64,000 nt of DNA from UBA4416 sp035439445 (GTDB taxonomy: Bacteria > Bacteroidota > Bacteroidia > B-17B0 > Aurantibacillaceae), in assembly GCA_035439445.1 (NCBI GenBank), contig DAORKG010000009.1, forward strand, positions 1-64,000, written 5' to 3'. How positions within the stretch are numbered: the first letter of the stretch is position 1; every line of letters starts with the position of its first letter. The translations under genes were made by a program, and so were the position numbers. Positions 26,863 through 35,346 of the stretch are shown here, one piece after another. Under the pieces are notes generated by a model. That model was not told where the DNA came from. It ran no database searches and saw only the letters and a program-made list of their open reading frames with translations.

Positions 26863-27954
26863 ATGAAAAAAATTTACTTAGCATTAGGATTTGGCTTATT
26901 AATCCTTGGGGCAAATGCTCAACAAAAAGCAAAAACTGTATTGACTGCAAATCCAGTTAACAAAGCTGTTGTACTTAATGATGGTTCAGTTGCAAAAACT
27001 GCCGTTACTTCTACATTAATGCCATCTACATTTAATACTGGTGGTTGTGCTACAAGCACGTCTAATATTGTATACTATTCAAGTTGGAATTTCACTACAA
27101 CTGCTCAATATACAGTTAATGCAGTAGGGTATTCTTTTGGTACAAACGCAACTACTTATACTTTATCCCCTGCTATTGCAGCGGCTGTTGGAACTCCAAC
27201 TGTAGTTGATGTTACCAATAAAGCTGCTCAAAAATACAATGTTACTGGTAATGTTAGTGTTACTGATATTATTGTTGCTACTGGTATAGCTGAAGGAACG
27301 GGATTAGTTAGTGCAAAAATTTACTCTGAAAACGCTACTACCAAAGCGCCTAGTACTCAAGTTGGAACTACTGCAACTAAAGCTTTAAATACATTTACTG
27401 GTTATGATGCAATTACATTTAGTACTCCGGTTGCTTTATCTGCGGGTAATTTTTTTGCAAGTATTGAGGCTCCTGCTATTGGTGGTGCCGGTTTAGATAC
27501 TTTAGCGATTTTATCTACTGTTGGTGGTTGTTCTTCTACTGATAGTTTATCTTGGATTTCAAATGTTGTTACTCCTGCTGTATTTGCTGGCGGTTGGTCT
27601 TCTGTTAATTCTGCATTTGGTCAAAACTTAGATTTATTAATTTTCCCAGTTGTTGATATCACTACTGGTGTTAATAATGGTATATCTAAAGGTAATTTAA
27701 CTTTATTAGCTGCCTTCCCTAACCCAGCTTCTAACGAGGTTACTGTTAATTTTGGATTAAACCAATCAAGTAAAGTTGAAATTGAAGTTTATGATGTTAC
27801 AGGTAAAATCGTAAATACGGTTAAATTAGATAATTTAGAAGCAGGAAATCATTCATCTAAATTAAACACTTCTAGTTTAAGTGCTGGTGTTTATATGTAC
27901 TCTGTGAAATCAGAAAATGCTAAAATGTTCAGTAAATTTACAATTGCTAAATAA
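26863..27954 (+). CDS. Secreted protein with T9SS type A sorting domain
   Basis: 363 aa. A Sec signal peptide (MKKIYLALGFGLLILGANAQ) is followed by a Ser/Thr/Ala-rich beta domain of about 250 residues with few charged residues. The last 80 residues are a T9SS type A C-terminal domain, beginning LLAAFPNPASNEVTVNF and carrying EVYDVTGKIV and LSAGVYMYSVKS. The mature region is not recognised; it may be a surface or extracellular beta-sandwich protein. The gene is monocistronic with its own promoter-like box and strong terminator, suggesting high expression. It is divergent from the giant SPOR gene. Confidence 0.85.
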   Translation: MKKIYLALGFGLLILGANAQQKAKTVLTANPVNKAVVLNDGSVAKTAVTSTLMPSTFNTGGCATSTSNIVYYSSWNFTTTAQYTVNAVGYSFGTNATTYTLSPAIAAAVGTPTVVDVTNKAAQKYNVTGNVSVTDIIVATGIAEGTGLVSAKIYSENATTKAPSTQVGTTATKALNTFTGYDAITFSTPVALSAGNFFASIEAPAIGGAGLDTLAILSTVGGCSSTDSLSWISNVVTPAVFAGGWSSVNSAFGQNLDLLIFPVVDITTGVNNGISKGNLTLLAAFPNPASNEVTVNFGLNQSSKVEIEVYDVTGKIVNTVKLDNLEAGNHSSKLNTSSLSAGVYMYSVKSENAKMFSKFTIAK

Positions 27955-27976
27955 TTTTTAAGTTTATATTTATCTT

Positions 27977-28007
27977 AAAAAGTCCTGCACAAAAGCAGGA
28001 CTTTTTT
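27977..28007 (+). terminator. Terminator of the T9SS cargo gene
   Basis: Perfect stem AAAAAGTCCTGC/GCAGGACTTTTT with a 6-nt loop and T-tract, 22 nt after the stop codon. Its tail runs almost into the mqnE promoter box at 28021. Confidence 0.9.
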
Positions 28008-28020
28008 GTTATATAAAATA

Positions 28021-28028
28021 TATCTTTG
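28021..28028 (+). promoter_or_regulatory. Putative -7 box (TATCTTTG) of mqnE
   Basis: Exact TAnnTTTG match 9 nt before the chosen ATG (28038), implying a very short or absent leader. The TTG inside the box is a possible start codon but would be untranscribed if this box is used. Confidence 0.55.
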
Positions 28029-28037
28029 TTGCTACTT

Positions 28038-29183
28038 ATGGAAACTTCTCAAGAATTACTATTGCAATCTTCACAATTAACCAGTGAATTAAAAAATATA
28101 GCCAATAAGGTATTTAAAGGAGAACGCATTTCTTTTGATGAAGGCGTTTATTTATACGAGCATGCTAATTTATCTTATTTAGGAACTTTGGCTAATTACG
28201 TGAGAGAGAAAAAAAACAAAAATTATGTGTTTTTTAATAGGAACTTTCATGTTGAACCTACCAATATCTGTGTTTATACTTGTTCGTTTTGTGCTTATTC
28301 CCGTTTAATAAAACAACGCGAAGAAGGCTGGGAATTATCGATTGAGCAAATGATGGATTTGATTAAGAAATACGATGGGCAACATGTAACCGAAGTTCAT
28401 ATTACAGGAGGTGTTATTCCAAAGCAAGATTTAATTTTTTATACTTCTTTATTTAAAGCTATTAAAGCACACCGACCTGATTTACATGTAAAGGCTCTAA
28501 CTCCTGTTGAATGTCATTATATTTTCAAGAAAGCAAAGGTGACCTATGAAGAAGGGATGAAAATATTGAGAGAATCGGGATTAGATTCTATGCCGGGAGG
28601 TGGAGCAGAAATTTTTGATAAAGAAATTAGGGATAAAATTGCAGGTGGAAAATGTAGTGCGGAAGAATGGTTGAGTATTCATGAAATTTGGCATGGAATG
28701 GGAATGCAATCTAATGCCACAATGCTTTACGGACATATTGAGACATTTGCTCATAGAGTGGATCATTTAGAAAGATTACGTCAATTGCAAGACAAAACAA
28801 AAGGATTTAACGCATTCATTCCATTGAAATTTAGAAATGGGAATAACGATATGTCAAATGTGCCTGAAGTAAGTGTGATTGAAGATTTAAGGAATTATGC
28901 AATAAGTAGAATTTATTTGGATAATTTTGACCACATAAAAGCATATTGGGCTATGATAGGAAGAAGTACGGCCCAGTTATCTTTAAATTTTGGAGTAGAT
29001 GATATGGATGGAACTATTGATGATACAACTAAAATATATAGTATGGCAGGTGCTGAGGAGCAAAATCCTAAATTAACAACACAAGAGTTGGTAGACTTAA
29101 TAACTCAGGTAAAGCGCACTCCGGTTGAAAGAGATACACTTTATAATATTGTAAAAGATTATTCGATAGTACATAATAGTTAA
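28038..29183 (+). CDS. mqnE: Aminofutalosine synthase (radical SAM), menaquinone futalosine pathway
   Basis: 381 aa. A radical SAM enzyme that makes aminofutalosine from the MqnA product, part of the alternative menaquinone route. The 4Fe-4S cluster cysteines are Cys78, Cys82 and Cys85 (CVYTCSFC, CX3CX2C), preceded by HVEPTNI. SAM and substrate segments include EVHITGGV, DSMPGGGAEIF, NATMLYGHIET and FIPLKFRN, which fit MqnE rather than MqnC. The length matches the family. The ATG at 28038 is preferred over a TTG at 28026 that sits in the promoter box. It overlaps the next gene by 1 nt (TAATG), implying translational coupling with an unexpected partner, a glycosyltransferase. Other pathway genes are not in the window. 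Confidence 0.9.
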   Translation: METSQELLLQSSQLTSELKNIANKVFKGERISFDEGVYLYEHANLSYLGTLANYVREKKNKNYVFFNRNFHVEPTNICVYTCSFCAYSRLIKQREEGWELSIEQMMDLIKKYDGQHVTEVHITGGVIPKQDLIFYTSLFKAIKAHRPDLHVKALTPVECHYIFKKAKVTYEEGMKILRESGLDSMPGGGAEIFDKEIRDKIAGGKCSAEEWLSIHEIWHGMGMQSNATMLYGHIETFAHRVDHLERLRQLQDKTKGFNAFIPLKFRNGNNDMSNVPEVSVIEDLRNYAISRIYLDNFDHIKAYWAMIGRSTAQLSLNFGVDDMDGTIDDTTKIYSMAGAEEQNPKLTTQELVDLITQVKRTPVERDTLYNIVKDYSIVHNS

Positions 29184-30358
29184 TGGGATATTTTTTTCTA
29201 ATACTTTTTTTATTGTGTTTATTGGTGCCAATATTCAGCTATGTGATATTTCCGTGGTATATGAAATTATCGGTAATGAGTATAAAGAAAGAAAAAAATA
29301 ATTACCTGTCAGTTTCTAATTGGCCCCCCATTACGGTTGTTTTCTCGGTATTTAATGAAGAAAAAGTGATAAGGAGAAAATTAGAATCTATTTTAAATTC
29401 TGATTATCCAAAAGATAAGTTGCAAATTTTGATAGGTTCTGATAACTCAACAGATCAAACACATCAAATTATTGAAGAGTTTGTTTCCAATTACTCCAAT
29501 ATCACACTAATAAAAAAAGAATCTCGTAACGGAAAATTAAAAATCATTAATGAGCTTGTTGATATGACAACTACGGAGCATTTGGTTTTTACTGATGCTA
29601 ATGTTTTCTTCGAGCCTTTAACACTTAAAGCCCTGGTATATAATTTAATAGCCAAAGATGCGAAAATGGTATGTGGTAATATCATGAAGTTTTCTCCTAA
29701 AAACCAAGGGATTTCCGATCAGGAAATTTTTTACATGAATTTTGAAAATCAATTAAAACATAACGAAAGTTTAAAATATGGTTTTTGTGTTGGAGTCGAA
29801 GGCGGCTGTTATGCTATCCTAAAAAGCAGTTTTGTAAAAGTACCTGATGGATTTTTAATGGATGATTTTTTTATAACCTTGGATGTCATAGAGAAAAAAG
29901 GTAAAGTATTATTTGAACCCGAAGCTGTTTGTTACGAAGATGTGAATGATGCGCCAATGATAGAGTTTAAACGTAAAATAAGAATTTCATTAGGTAATTT
30001 TAGAAATCTAAAATTCTATAAACACTTGTTATTCCCAATACATAAAGGTTTTGGTTTTGCGTTTTTCTCACATAAAGTGCTACGCTGGTTTACACCATTT
30101 GCATTGGCATTTTCATTCTTTTTGTCGTATGCGGTTAGTTTTTATTTTTCATTTTTTATACTAGTGAGTTTAGGCTATAGTTTATTGATATTATTACCTG
30201 CACTTACCATTTATTTGGAGAAAATTAAATTGAAGTTACCAATGGTAAATTCTTTAGGACATTTTTTATTAATGAATTTTGCTTTATTGATTGGCTACGT
30301 GAAATTTATTTCAGCTTCAAACGAAAGTGCTTGGGAGCCTCCTAAACGTAATGTTTGA
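29183..30358 (+). CDS. Membrane-anchored family 2 glycosyltransferase
   Basis: 391 aa. One N-terminal membrane helix (YFFLILFLLCLLVPIFSYVI) is followed by a GT2/GT-A domain with VFSVFNEE, SDNSTD and the DANVFFEP segment (DxD-like). The product-site region has EGGCYAIL and then DDFFITLDV, and RKIRISLGN stands in place of the QxxRW motif. Three or four C-terminal helices close the protein, like processive or undecaprenyl-linked polysaccharide synthases. The sugar donor and product are unknown. The start codon overlaps the mqnE stop by one base. Confidence 0.85.
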   Translation: MGYFFLILFLLCLLVPIFSYVIFPWYMKLSVMSIKKEKNNYLSVSNWPPITVVFSVFNEEKVIRRKLESILNSDYPKDKLQILIGSDNSTDQTHQIIEEFVSNYSNITLIKKESRNGKLKIINELVDMTTTEHLVFTDANVFFEPLTLKALVYNLIAKDAKMVCGNIMKFSPKNQGISDQEIFYMNFENQLKHNESLKYGFCVGVEGGCYAILKSSFVKVPDGFLMDDFFITLDVIEKKGKVLFEPEAVCYEDVNDAPMIEFKRKIRISLGNFRNLKFYKHLLFPIHKGFGFAFFSHKVLRWFTPFALAFSFFLSYAVSFYFSFFILVSLGYSLLILLPALTIYLEKIKLKLPMVNSLGHFLLMNFALLIGYVKFISASNESAWEPPKRNV

Positions 30359-30397
30359 TTTCTTAATTAAAAAAAAGAAAACGATTAAAGTATGCAA

Positions 30398-30428
30398 TTG
30401 GCTAATTGCCTAATTATCACTATATTTG
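30398..30428 (+). promoter_or_regulatory. Promoter of the ABC-F gene
   Basis: TTG at 30398-30400 and TATATTTG at 30421-30428 with 20 nt between them fit the Bacteroidota consensus. A small palindrome, GCAATT-GGCT-AATTGC, overlaps the -33 element. The start codon is 26 nt downstream. Confidence 0.65.
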
Positions 30429-30454
30429 CCGCCTTAAAATTTTAATTTATTGCA

Positions 30455-32383
30455 ATGGTATCTGTTAATGGTGTTACGGTTTCGTTTGGAGGGTATAATT
30501 TATTCGACAATGTATCTTTTTTAATCAATCCAAAAGATAGAATTGGTTTGGCGGGTAAAAATGGTGCTGGTAAAAGTACTATGCTTAAACTATTAGCAGG
30601 TATTCAATCTCCAACTAAAGGTGAAGTTAGTATCCCTAAAGAATGCAAAATTGGTTATTTACCTCAAGATATGACTCATCAGCATGGAAGAACTGTTTTT
30701 GAAGAAACTGAATCTGCTTTTGCTGAGATCAAAGAAATGCAAGCTCGTTTGGATGATATCAATCATCAATTAGAAACTCGTACAGATTACGAGAGCGATG
30801 CTTACATGAAATTAATTGAGGATTTAACGGAGATTAATACACGTTTAGATATTGTAGGTGCTAATAACACAGATGAAGAAATAGAAAAGGTATTAATAGG
30901 TTTAGGTTTTGAGAGAAAGGAGTTTACGCGCCAAACATCAGAGTTTAGTGGGGGATGGAGAATGCGTATAGAGTTAGCTAAACTGTTATTGCAAAAACCA
31001 GATGTGTTAATGCTCGATGAACCAACTAACCACTTAGATATTGAAGCTATTCAATGGTTAGAGGAATTTATGGAAACATTTCCTGGTGCTGTTGTATTAA
31101 TTAGTCACGATAAAACATTTTTAGATACAGTTACTAAACGTACGATTGAAATAGTTAATCAAAAAATTTATGATTATCGTACTAACTATTCTCACTATTT
31201 AGTTTTAAGAGCAGAGCGTAAAGAGCAGCAAGAAAATGCAGCTAAGAATCAGCAACGTATCATTAATCAGTACGAAACTTTAATTGATAAGAACCGTGCT
31301 AAAGCAAGTAAGGCTGCTTTTGCTCAATCATTAATTAAGAAGTTAGATAAAATGGAACGTGTGGAGGTAGATGATATGGATACATCTGCTGTTCGTTTCC
31401 GTTTTCCTGCTCCGGCACATAGCGGTAAAATTGTGATTACAGCAGAACATGCCGGAAAAAAATATGGAGAGAAGCAAATTTTTTCTGATGCAAATTTCAT
31501 TATCACCAAAGGAGAAAAGATTGGTTTAGTTGGACGTAATGGTGAAGGGAAATCAACCATGATGAAAATGATTGCAAAGAAAATTCAATTTGATGGAACT
31601 GTGCAATTAGGACATAGTGTGTTAATGGGATACTTTGAACAAGATCAAGAAGAAAAATTAGATTTAGATAAAACTGTTTTCGATACCATTGATGAATTAG
31701 CGGTAGGTGATGTTCGTAAGCAAGTTCGTACATTATTAGGCTCATTCTTATTTGGTGGCGATGACATTGATAAGAAAGTAAAAGTGTTGAGTGGAGGAGA
31801 GCGAGGGCGCTTGGCTTTATGTAAATTATTATTAGAGCCATATAACTTATTGTTATTGGATGAGCCTACAAATCACTTAGATATTAAATCAAAAGAAGTT
31901 TTGAAAAATGCATTGATGGATTATGAAGGAACGGTTGTGATGGTTAGTCACGACAGGGATTTTATGACCGGTATGTGTAATCGTTTGTTTGAATTTAGAG
32001 ATGGACGGGTGAAAGAGCATTTATGTGATATCAAAGAATTCATGGAAATTAGAAAGGTTGAGCGTTTAAATCAATTAGATTTAGATAAATCTGGTGTAAA
32101 AGCAACTCCTGTTGTGGAGAAAAAACAAGTTTCTACTTCTGATTTTGAAGCAGCTGAAAAGAAAAAGCAACAAACTCAAATTCAATCACAAATAAAAAAG
32201 GTTGAAGAAAATATTACTCGTTTGGAATCAGAAATTAAATTACTGGATGATAAATTAGCTATTCCTGAAGCTTATGAATCTTTGACAAAGGACCCTCATT
32301 TTTTTAGTTCATACAATACTTTGAAAAAAGAATTGGAGAATGAAATGGCTAAATGGGAAGACTTAAGTTCTAAGTTAGTTTAA
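30455..32383 (+). CDS. ABC-F family ATPase (ribosome-associated)
   Basis: 642 aa with two ABC ATPase domains and no membrane segments. Walker A motifs are GKNGAGKST (34-42) and GRNGEGKST. Signature motifs are FSGGWRMR and LSGGERGR. Walker B regions are MLDEPTNHLD and LLDEPTNHLD. The linker between domains is charged and helical (the P-site tRNA interaction motif region), and a C-terminal coiled coil of about 100 residues resembles Uup/YdiF types. ABC-F proteins act on the translating ribosome; some give antibiotic resistance, but nothing here indicates which subgroup. Confidence 0.93.
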   Translation: MVSVNGVTVSFGGYNLFDNVSFLINPKDRIGLAGKNGAGKSTMLKLLAGIQSPTKGEVSIPKECKIGYLPQDMTHQHGRTVFEETESAFAEIKEMQARLDDINHQLETRTDYESDAYMKLIEDLTEINTRLDIVGANNTDEEIEKVLIGLGFERKEFTRQTSEFSGGWRMRIELAKLLLQKPDVLMLDEPTNHLDIEAIQWLEEFMETFPGAVVLISHDKTFLDTVTKRTIEIVNQKIYDYRTNYSHYLVLRAERKEQQENAAKNQQRIINQYETLIDKNRAKASKAAFAQSLIKKLDKMERVEVDDMDTSAVRFRFPAPAHSGKIVITAEHAGKKYGEKQIFSDANFIITKGEKIGLVGRNGEGKSTMMKMIAKKIQFDGTVQLGHSVLMGYFEQDQEEKLDLDKTVFDTIDELAVGDVRKQVRTLLGSFLFGGDDIDKKVKVLSGGERGRLALCKLLLEPYNLLLLDEPTNHLDIKSKEVLKNALMDYEGTVVMVSHDRDFMTGMCNRLFEFRDGRVKEHLCDIKEFMEIRKVERLNQLDLDKSGVKATPVVEKKQVSTSDFEAAEKKKQQTQIQSQIKKVEENITRLESEIKLLDDKLAIPEAYESLTKDPHFFSSYNTLKKELENEMAKWEDLSSKLV

Positions 32384-32399
32384 TAGTATCTATAACACT

Positions 32400-32422
32400 G
32401 TCGATTCGAGAGAAGTCGAGAA
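32400..32422. repeat. Half copy of the GTCAGTTCGAG repeat (R6)
   Basis: GTCGATTCGAGAGAAGTCGA corresponds to the left arm of R1/R5 with three changes; the right arm is missing and replaced by the terminator that follows. Confidence 0.6.
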
Positions 32423-32431
32423 TTATTTTAC

Positions 32432-32466
32432 AAAAAAACTCCTGCTGAAAAGCAGGTGTTTTTTTT
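32432..32466. terminator. Bidirectional terminator between ABC-F gene and udk
   Basis: Stem ACTCCTGCT/AGCAGGTGT (one mismatch) around a GAAA-like loop, with A-run on one side and T-run on the other, ending at the udk stop codon of the convergent gene. Confidence 0.8.
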
Positions 32467-33109
32467 AATGAAAAATCGAATTAATATCCTGATTTTTACT
32501 CAGTCCTAATTTTTGACGGATTGTGGATGCTAATATATTTATAGCTACTGTGTTTTCTCCACCCAGGGGAACAATGATGTCTGCATAACGTTTGGTTGGT
32601 TCAATAAATTGCTCATGCATGGGTTTTACAGTATCAATGTATCTCTCTAATGTTTGTTCTACATTTCTGCCACGTTCAACAATGTCTCGTTTAATAACAC
32701 GTAATAAACGTTCATCCGCTGGAGCATCCACAAAAACTTTTACGTTACAAATATCTCGTATGCGTTTGTCTGTAAACAATAGTATACCTTCAACCAAAAT
32801 AACGTCTTTACTTTCAATATGAATAGTTTCAGATGAACGTGTACATGTTATATATGAATAAATAGGTTTTTCAATACTATGTCCCTTTTTAAGTTCCTTT
32901 ATGTGATTGTATAGCAAATCAAATTCAATAGAATCGGGGTGATCAAAATTAATGAGTTTTCGTTCTTCTAAAGAAATATTGGAATTGTCTTTGTAATAAG
33001 AGTCTTGCGAAAGAATTGCTACATGATTGGCAGGGAGAATATCTAATATTTTATTAACTACGGTTGTTTTACCAGAACCGGTTCCTCCACATATACCAAT
33101 GATTAACAT
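32465..33109 (-). CDS. udk: Uridine kinase
   Basis: 214 aa cytosolic enzyme of pyrimidine salvage (uridine/cytidine to UMP/CMP). The P-loop is GGTGSGKTT at residues 8-16. Further family segments are LSQDSYYKD, NFDHPDSIEFD, the lid-like RVIKRDIVERGR and a C-terminal IIVPLGGEN. Length matches bacterial Udk. It is preceded by an 85-nt gap from the ABC ATPase gene on the same strand, so the two may be co-transcribed. Confidence 0.93.
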   Translation of the reverse strand: MLIIGICGGTGSGKTTVVNKILDILPANHVAILSQDSYYKDNSNISLEERKLINFDHPDSIEFDLLYNHIKELKKGHSIEKPIYSYITCTRSSETIHIESKDVILVEGILLFTDKRIRDICNVKVFVDAPADERLLRVIKRDIVERGRNVEQTLERYIDTVKPMHEQFIEPTKRYADIIVPLGGENTVAINILASTIRQKLGLSKNQDINSIFH

Positions 33110-33194
33110 AATAGAATTGTAAGATATTGCAGTAAAAGTAATAAATTAATCAAAACAACAGTTAGGTAAATGAAGGAAAGAAAACTGATTTTGA

Positions 33195-33920
33195 TTAGTT
33201 ATAATTACCAATTCTGGATTTATATGTGGTAATGTTTTTATTTTCGTTATCAGATTCAACTTTACCATCTTTTAATCTAACAATTCGGTGAGCGTGGGCA
33301 GCAATATCCTCTTCGTGAGTAACCAAAATAATAGTGTTTCCGTTATTATGAATTTCTTCTAATAAACCCATAATTTCAACAGAAGTTTTACTATCTAAGT
33401 TACCAGTTGGTTCATCAGCTAAAATTATGGCAGGATTATTTACCAATGCTCTGGCAATAGCTACACGTTGACGTTGTCCGCCGGATAACTCATTTGGTTT
33501 GTGACTCATGCGATTTTCAAGACCAACTTGTTTTAAAACTTTGGTTGCCATCTCTTGGCGCTGAGTTTTTTCTATGCCTGCATAAACTAATGGCAACATC
33601 ACATTTTCTAATGTGGTAGAGCGAGGTAATAAGTTAAAAGTTTGGAAAACAAAGCCTATTTGTTTATTCCTAACTTCAGCTAATTCATTGTCGCTCATTT
33701 TGGCTACTGCCAATTTGTTTAAGATATATTCGCCGGATGTTGGAGAATCCAGACATCCCAGCATATTCATAAGAGTAGATTTCCCACTACCACTTGGTCC
33801 CATCAACGCAACATATTCATTTTTATAAATATTAAGAGTTACGCCACTAAGCGCATGAATTTCTTCAGTACCAATTTTATACTCTTTTCTGATGTCTTTT
33901 AATTCGATAATGGGTTCCAT
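33195..33920 (-). CDS. ABC transporter ATPase of the LolD/MacB/FtsE type
   Basis: 241 aa. Walker A GPSGSGKST at 41-49, LSGGQRQR signature, ADEPTGNLDS Walker B/D-loop and an H-loop (VTHEEDIA) are all intact. The sequence around GCLDSPTSGEY and the Q-loop FVFQTFNLLP is typical of the LolD/MacB subfamily, whose members power lipoprotein release or tripartite export. The permease partner is not adjacent, so the substrate cannot be given. Confidence 0.88.
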   Translation of the reverse strand: MEPIIELKDIRKEYKIGTEEIHALSGVTLNIYKNEYVALMGPSGSGKSTLMNMLGCLDSPTSGEYILNKLAVAKMSDNELAEVRNKQIGFVFQTFNLLPRSTTLENVMLPLVYAGIEKTQRQEMATKVLKQVGLENRMSHKPNELSGGQRQRVAIARALVNNPAIILADEPTGNLDSKTSVEIMGLLEEIHNNGNTIILVTHEEDIAAHAHRIVRLKDGKVESDNENKNITTYKSRIGNYN

Positions 33921-34000
33921 AACATAAAGGTAAGTAATTTACCCGCGATTTTTACCGAATTATTTTATTGGTGTTTATAATAGATTAACGGTTTATAATA

Positions 34001-34028
34001 AAAAAGGTTCTCGATTGAGAACCTTTTT
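34001..34028 (-). terminator. Terminator after the first hydrolase gene
   Basis: Perfect 12-bp stem AAAAAGGTTCTC/GAGAACCTTTTT with a GATT loop, 18 nt beyond the minus-strand hydrolase stop codon and followed by a T-run on that strand. Confidence 0.88.
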
Positions 34029-34045
34029 GTAGTGGATTTTACGTG

Positions 34046-35266
34046 TTAGTGCTTGATAATTTTATAATTTTTATCTCTTCCATTATTTTGTGTAATTCTT
34101 AAAATATACATTCCTTCTTCATAAATTGATAAATCGATTTCATGTATTTCTTTATGTTTCAAAAGTTCTTTACCTGTAATATCGAATAATTGAACTGATA
34201 TAATACTATTGTTATTTTCTTTGTTTTTAATGTAAATTTTATTTTGGGTTGGATTCGGGAATACATCAAAGTAATTCTGGTTATCCAGCTCATTTACACT
34301 AATAACGCCACAGCCTAAATATCCCAATTGCTTTTGCCCTACCTTAGCTGAAGAAGATGTATTTAATGAGTCCATAAAACGCTGTCCTTCATTACATTCG
34401 TCTTTTAAGTGATAATTTAAAAATGGCTCCAAATAGTTCATGTAATAGGAAAAAGCTACTGAATTTGAAACTTGATTAGAGCATCCGGAAATAGTTTGTC
34501 CTAAATTACAATTTGTATTTGAACCATTACTAAAGTCGCAGTGTGTAAGATCTTTTAATACGATATGAAACTTATTTTGAGATGCTAGATTACTGTAATG
34601 TGAATTTTGAATGTTCGTATCTACAACACAATCCTTCTCACCTGAAAAAATTAAAGCGTCAGTTGTTACAGCCGTTGCAGAAGTTATTGAAGAAGGAGTT
34701 ATATCTGCAGCTGCAAGATTAAAAATACATGAAATAGTATTGTTATTTGCAGCAGCAAAAAATGTGCAGCCTCCACCCATCGAATGTCCTCCTATTGCAG
34801 CTTTTTCTGATACTTTCCCGTTAAACTTGGTAAGGGAAGATGGTACGCTCCATGTGTTTAAATTAATCCCGGCTGATGCCAAAAAGTTTAAATCTCTACC
34901 ATAGTAACCATGATTAGGTGATGTACCTCCTTCAGTTACAGGTAACATTACAATATAACCTTTCGAAACCAAATAGTAGAAGATAGTGTTATAGGAATTA
35001 TAATCCATCAAAAAACCATGACCAAAAACAATTATTGGAAATTTTCCGTCTGCTACTGGAGTATTATAACCCGTGGCATTTGCCGGATAATATACTTCAG
35101 TTCCTATAACTCTTCCGTTTCCTGCTAAGGTTACACCATTTGAAATCGATGTTCCGCCAGCTCTTGAATTATCAATAAAATTAATACTTAAATGCCCAAC
35201 CGAATAGGTTTGAGCAATAAAATTACTAGTAACAACAATAAAGAATAGAAGTAATTTGTTTTTCAT
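34046..35266 (-). CDS. Secreted alpha/beta hydrolase with T9SS type A sorting domain (copy 1)
   Basis: 406 aa. Signal peptide at residues 1-19. An alpha/beta hydrolase domain (about 25-300) shows the oxyanion-side motif VFGHGF, the nucleophile elbow GHSMGGG, an acid region SGEKDCVVD and a His in LTHCDF. Paired cysteines suggest disulfides. The last 80 residues are a T9SS type A sorting domain (FPNPTQNKIYI, LFDITGKEL, YEEGMYILRI). The pattern resembles chlorophyllase, dienelactone hydrolase and polyester-hydrolase-like enzymes; the substrate is unknown. A paralogue lies 80 nt upstream on the same strand, so this is a tandem duplication. Confidence 0.85.
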   Translation of the reverse strand: MKNKLLLFFIVVTSNFIAQTYSVGHLSINFIDNSRAGGTSISNGVTLAGNGRVIGTEVYYPANATGYNTPVADGKFPIIVFGHGFLMDYNSYNTIFYYLVSKGYIVMLPVTEGGTSPNHGYYGRDLNFLASAGINLNTWSVPSSLTKFNGKVSEKAAIGGHSMGGGCTFFAAANNNTISCIFNLAAADITPSSITSATAVTTDALIFSGEKDCVVDTNIQNSHYSNLASQNKFHIVLKDLTHCDFSNGSNTNCNLGQTISGCSNQVSNSVAFSYYMNYLEPFLNYHLKDECNEGQRFMDSLNTSSSAKVGQKQLGYLGCGVISVNELDNQNYFDVFPNPTQNKIYIKNKENNNSIISVQLFDITGKELLKHKEIHEIDLSIYEEGMYILRITQNNGRDKNYKIIKH

Positions 35267-35346
35267 GGTGTGGATTATTATAATTTGCTTGGATAAAAAT
35301 AACTAAACTTTTATATCCTATTTTGTATACTTTCTGTATTTTATGA

